From Aquilaria yunnanensis (Eukaryota > Streptophyta > Magnoliopsida > Malvales > Thymelaeaceae), in the NCBI GenBank assembly GCA_039654915.1, contig CM077595.1, positions 46,779,501 through 46,843,500 on the forward strand: 64,000 nucleotides of DNA. The letters run 5' to 3'. Below are positions 62,660-64,000 of the stretch, one piece after another; the stretch's first letter is position 1, and every line of letters begins with the position of its first letter. The position numbers were made by a program, and so were the translations under genes. A model generated the notes under the pieces. It saw nothing but the letters and a program-made list of their open reading frames with translations. It did no database searches and was not told the DNA's origin.

Positions 62660-64000
62660 ATCTCCCACTTGCACTAAAAGCCAATCATCCATGTATCTAA
62701 TACCGATGGACCTAGAATGGCTATCATGCTTCTGCTGCGTAAGGGGCTTTGTCAGTGGATCAGCAATGTTGCTGTCTGTCGAAGTCCTGCATATCCTTAC
62801 ATCACCCCTCTCGATGATCTCCCTGATGAGATGATAGCGTCGGAGTATGTGTTTGGATCGCTGGTGAGATCGAGGTTCCTTAGCCTGTGCGATTGCTCCA
62901 TTGTTGTCACAATAGAGCTCTATCGGGTCAACAATGCTTGGAACCACTCCAAGTTCAGTGATGAACTTCTTGATCCAAACTGCCTCCTTCGCAGCATCAG
63001 AGGCGGCAATGTACTCAGATTCTGTTGTAGAGTCAGCTACTGTCTCTTGCTTTGAACTCTTCCAGCTTACAGCACCACCACCAATACAAAACACATAACC
63101 AGATTGCGATCTAAAATCATCCTTATCGGATTGGAAGCTTGCATCGGTGTAACCCTTTACAACGAGCTCATCTTCACCTCCAAAGACCAAGAATGCATCC
63201 TTAGTCCTTCGTAAGTACTTAAGGATGTTCTTAACAGCTGTCCAGTGACTTTCACCGGGGTTCGATTGGTACCTACTCGTCATGCTCAAAGCATATGAGA
63301 CATCGGGACGAGTACATATCATGGCATACATGATAGATCCAATTGCTGAGGCATATGGAATCTTACTCATGCGCTCTCTCTCCTCGGTTGTACTCGGACA
63401 CTGAGATCTAGAAAGAGTGATACCATGTGACATGGGCAAGAATCCTTTCTTGGAATCTTGCATGCTAAACCTCTTTAGCACCTTGTCAATATACGTACTT
63501 TGACTTAGGCCAAGAAGCTTTCTAGATCTATCTCTATAGATCCTGATGCCTAACACATAGGCTGCTTCACCCAAGTCCTTCATAGAGAAACATTTCCCTA
63601 GCCAAGTCTTCACCGACTGTAGCTCAGGAATGTCATTCCCGATGAGTAGTATGTCATCTACATACAACACCAAGAAGACAATAGCGCTCCCACTAACCTT
63701 CTTGTAGACACAAGGTTCATCTTCATTTTTGATAAAACCAAACTCTTTGATTGCATCATCAAAATGAAGATTCCAACTTCGAGAAGCTTGCTTCAGTCCA
63801 TAAATGGACCTTTGCAATTTGCACACTTTATTGGCATTCCCAGGAGTGACAAAACCCTCAGGTTGTGTCATGTACACATCCTCAAGTAGCTTTCCATTTA
63901 GGAATGCAGTTTTGACATCCATTTGCCATATCTCATAATCATAGTGTGCAGCAATAGCAAACAAAATTCGGATGGATTTAAGCATAGCAACTGGTGAAAA
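62654..64000 (-). CDS. TE16 pol, C-terminal third (second tandem copia unit; partial at window edge)
   Basis: It repeats 56887-58233 with only a handful of base changes: RT from FSPVAMLKS onward, YVDDILLIG, RNase H with STTESEYIAAS, and the same stop inside the LTR (62654-62656). The frame is open to the window end. One difference replaces Arg by Lys at the VVKGYTDASF block and another Arg by Lys/Gly before CFSMKDLG. The rest of the unit lies beyond base 64000. Confidence 0.95.
   Translation of the reverse strand, partial: FSPVAMLKSIRILFAIAAHYDYEIWQMDVKTAFLNGKLLEDVYMTQPEGFVTPGNANKVCKLQRSIYGLKQASRSWNLHFDDAIKEFGFIKNEDEPCVYKKVSGSAIVFLVLYVDDILLIGNDIPELQSVKTWLGKCFSMKDLGEAAYVLGIRIYRDRSRKLLGLSQSTYIDKVLKRFSMQDSKKGFLPMSHGITLSRSQCPSTTEERERMSKIPYASAIGSIMYAMICTRPDVSYALSMTSRYQSNPGESHWTAVKNILKYLRRTKDAFLVFGGEDELVVKGYTDASFQSDKDDFRSQSGYVFCIGGGAVSWKSSKQETVADSTTESEYIAASDAAKEAVWIKKFITELGVVPSIVDPIELYCDNNGAIAQAKEPRSHQRSKHILRRYHLIREIIERGDVRICRTSTDSNIADPLTKPLTQQKHDSHSRSIGIRYMDDWLLVQVGDC

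Noticed and set aside
1..64000. Possible prokaryotic or viral accessory island (operons, CRISPR, tRNA att sites)
   Set aside because: No ribosome-binding sites before frames, no spaced short repeats of CRISPR type, and no tRNA; the content is plant LTR retroelements throughout.

Overview
This window looks like repeat-rich nuclear DNA of a flowering plant. It is built almost entirely from LTR retrotransposons of lineages known from plants: Ty3/gypsy Tekay/Del chromovirus, Athila and Tat, and Ty1/copia. One putative Mutator-like DNA element is also present. I found no host gene, tRNA, rRNA, CRISPR array or bacterial-type operon. Lineage names come from protein motifs, primer-binding sites and LTR ends; the species cannot be named from the sequence. 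The element names TE1 to TE16 are mine.

Layout. 1-1655: 3' end of a Ty3/gypsy element (TE1, +). About 1690-3565: broken Tat gag-protease-RT fragment (TE2, +). 3629-24012: Tekay chromovirus (TE3, +) with a perfect 5-bp target duplication (CATCT). Its 5' LTR is split by a copia LTR fragment (4740-6055) and a nearly complete Tat element (TE5, -, 6056-16773). 24018-27757: Tat fragment (TE6, -). 27758-54453: remnant of a second Tekay element (TE7, -). Its gag carries an Athila element (TE8, +, 28461-45906) and a Tekay solo LTR (46313-48792), and its 5' LTR carries two copia solo LTRs of opposite orientation, one inside the other. Inside TE8 lies a Tat fragment (TE9, +, about 30665-38455), and inside that a putative Mutator-like element (TE10, 33813-35869). 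About 54776-55476: Tat antisense-gene fragment (TE14, -). 55477-62659: intact-looking copia element (TE15, -). 62660-64000: a second copia unit (TE16, -) sharing the middle LTR in tandem.

The most interesting system is a spliced, promoter-bearing gene lying antisense between integrase and the 3' LTR of the Tat elements. Four copies (in TE5, TE6, TE9 and TE14) share intron positions, a conserved N-terminal domain and, in three of them, a conserved C-terminal block. In TE5 it has its own G-box, inverted CCAAT box and TATA box. In TE6 and TE9 it also has a coiled-coil segment that TE5 has lost. A second candidate is an unrecognised extra reading frame of about 200 codons downstream of integrase in the Athila element, flanked by plausible splice signals.

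Order of events. TE15/TE16 look young: the 1,323-codon reading frame is intact and the two LTRs differ at only about a dozen positions by eye. TE1, TE2, TE3, TE6, TE7, TE8 and TE9 are old. Many of their stop codons are one C-to-T change from the expected codon, as expected of methylated silent DNA. Target duplications document five insertions: TE3, the two copia solo LTRs, the Tekay solo LTR and TE10. Their absence around TE5, together with missing host sequence on its right, points to recombination between elements.
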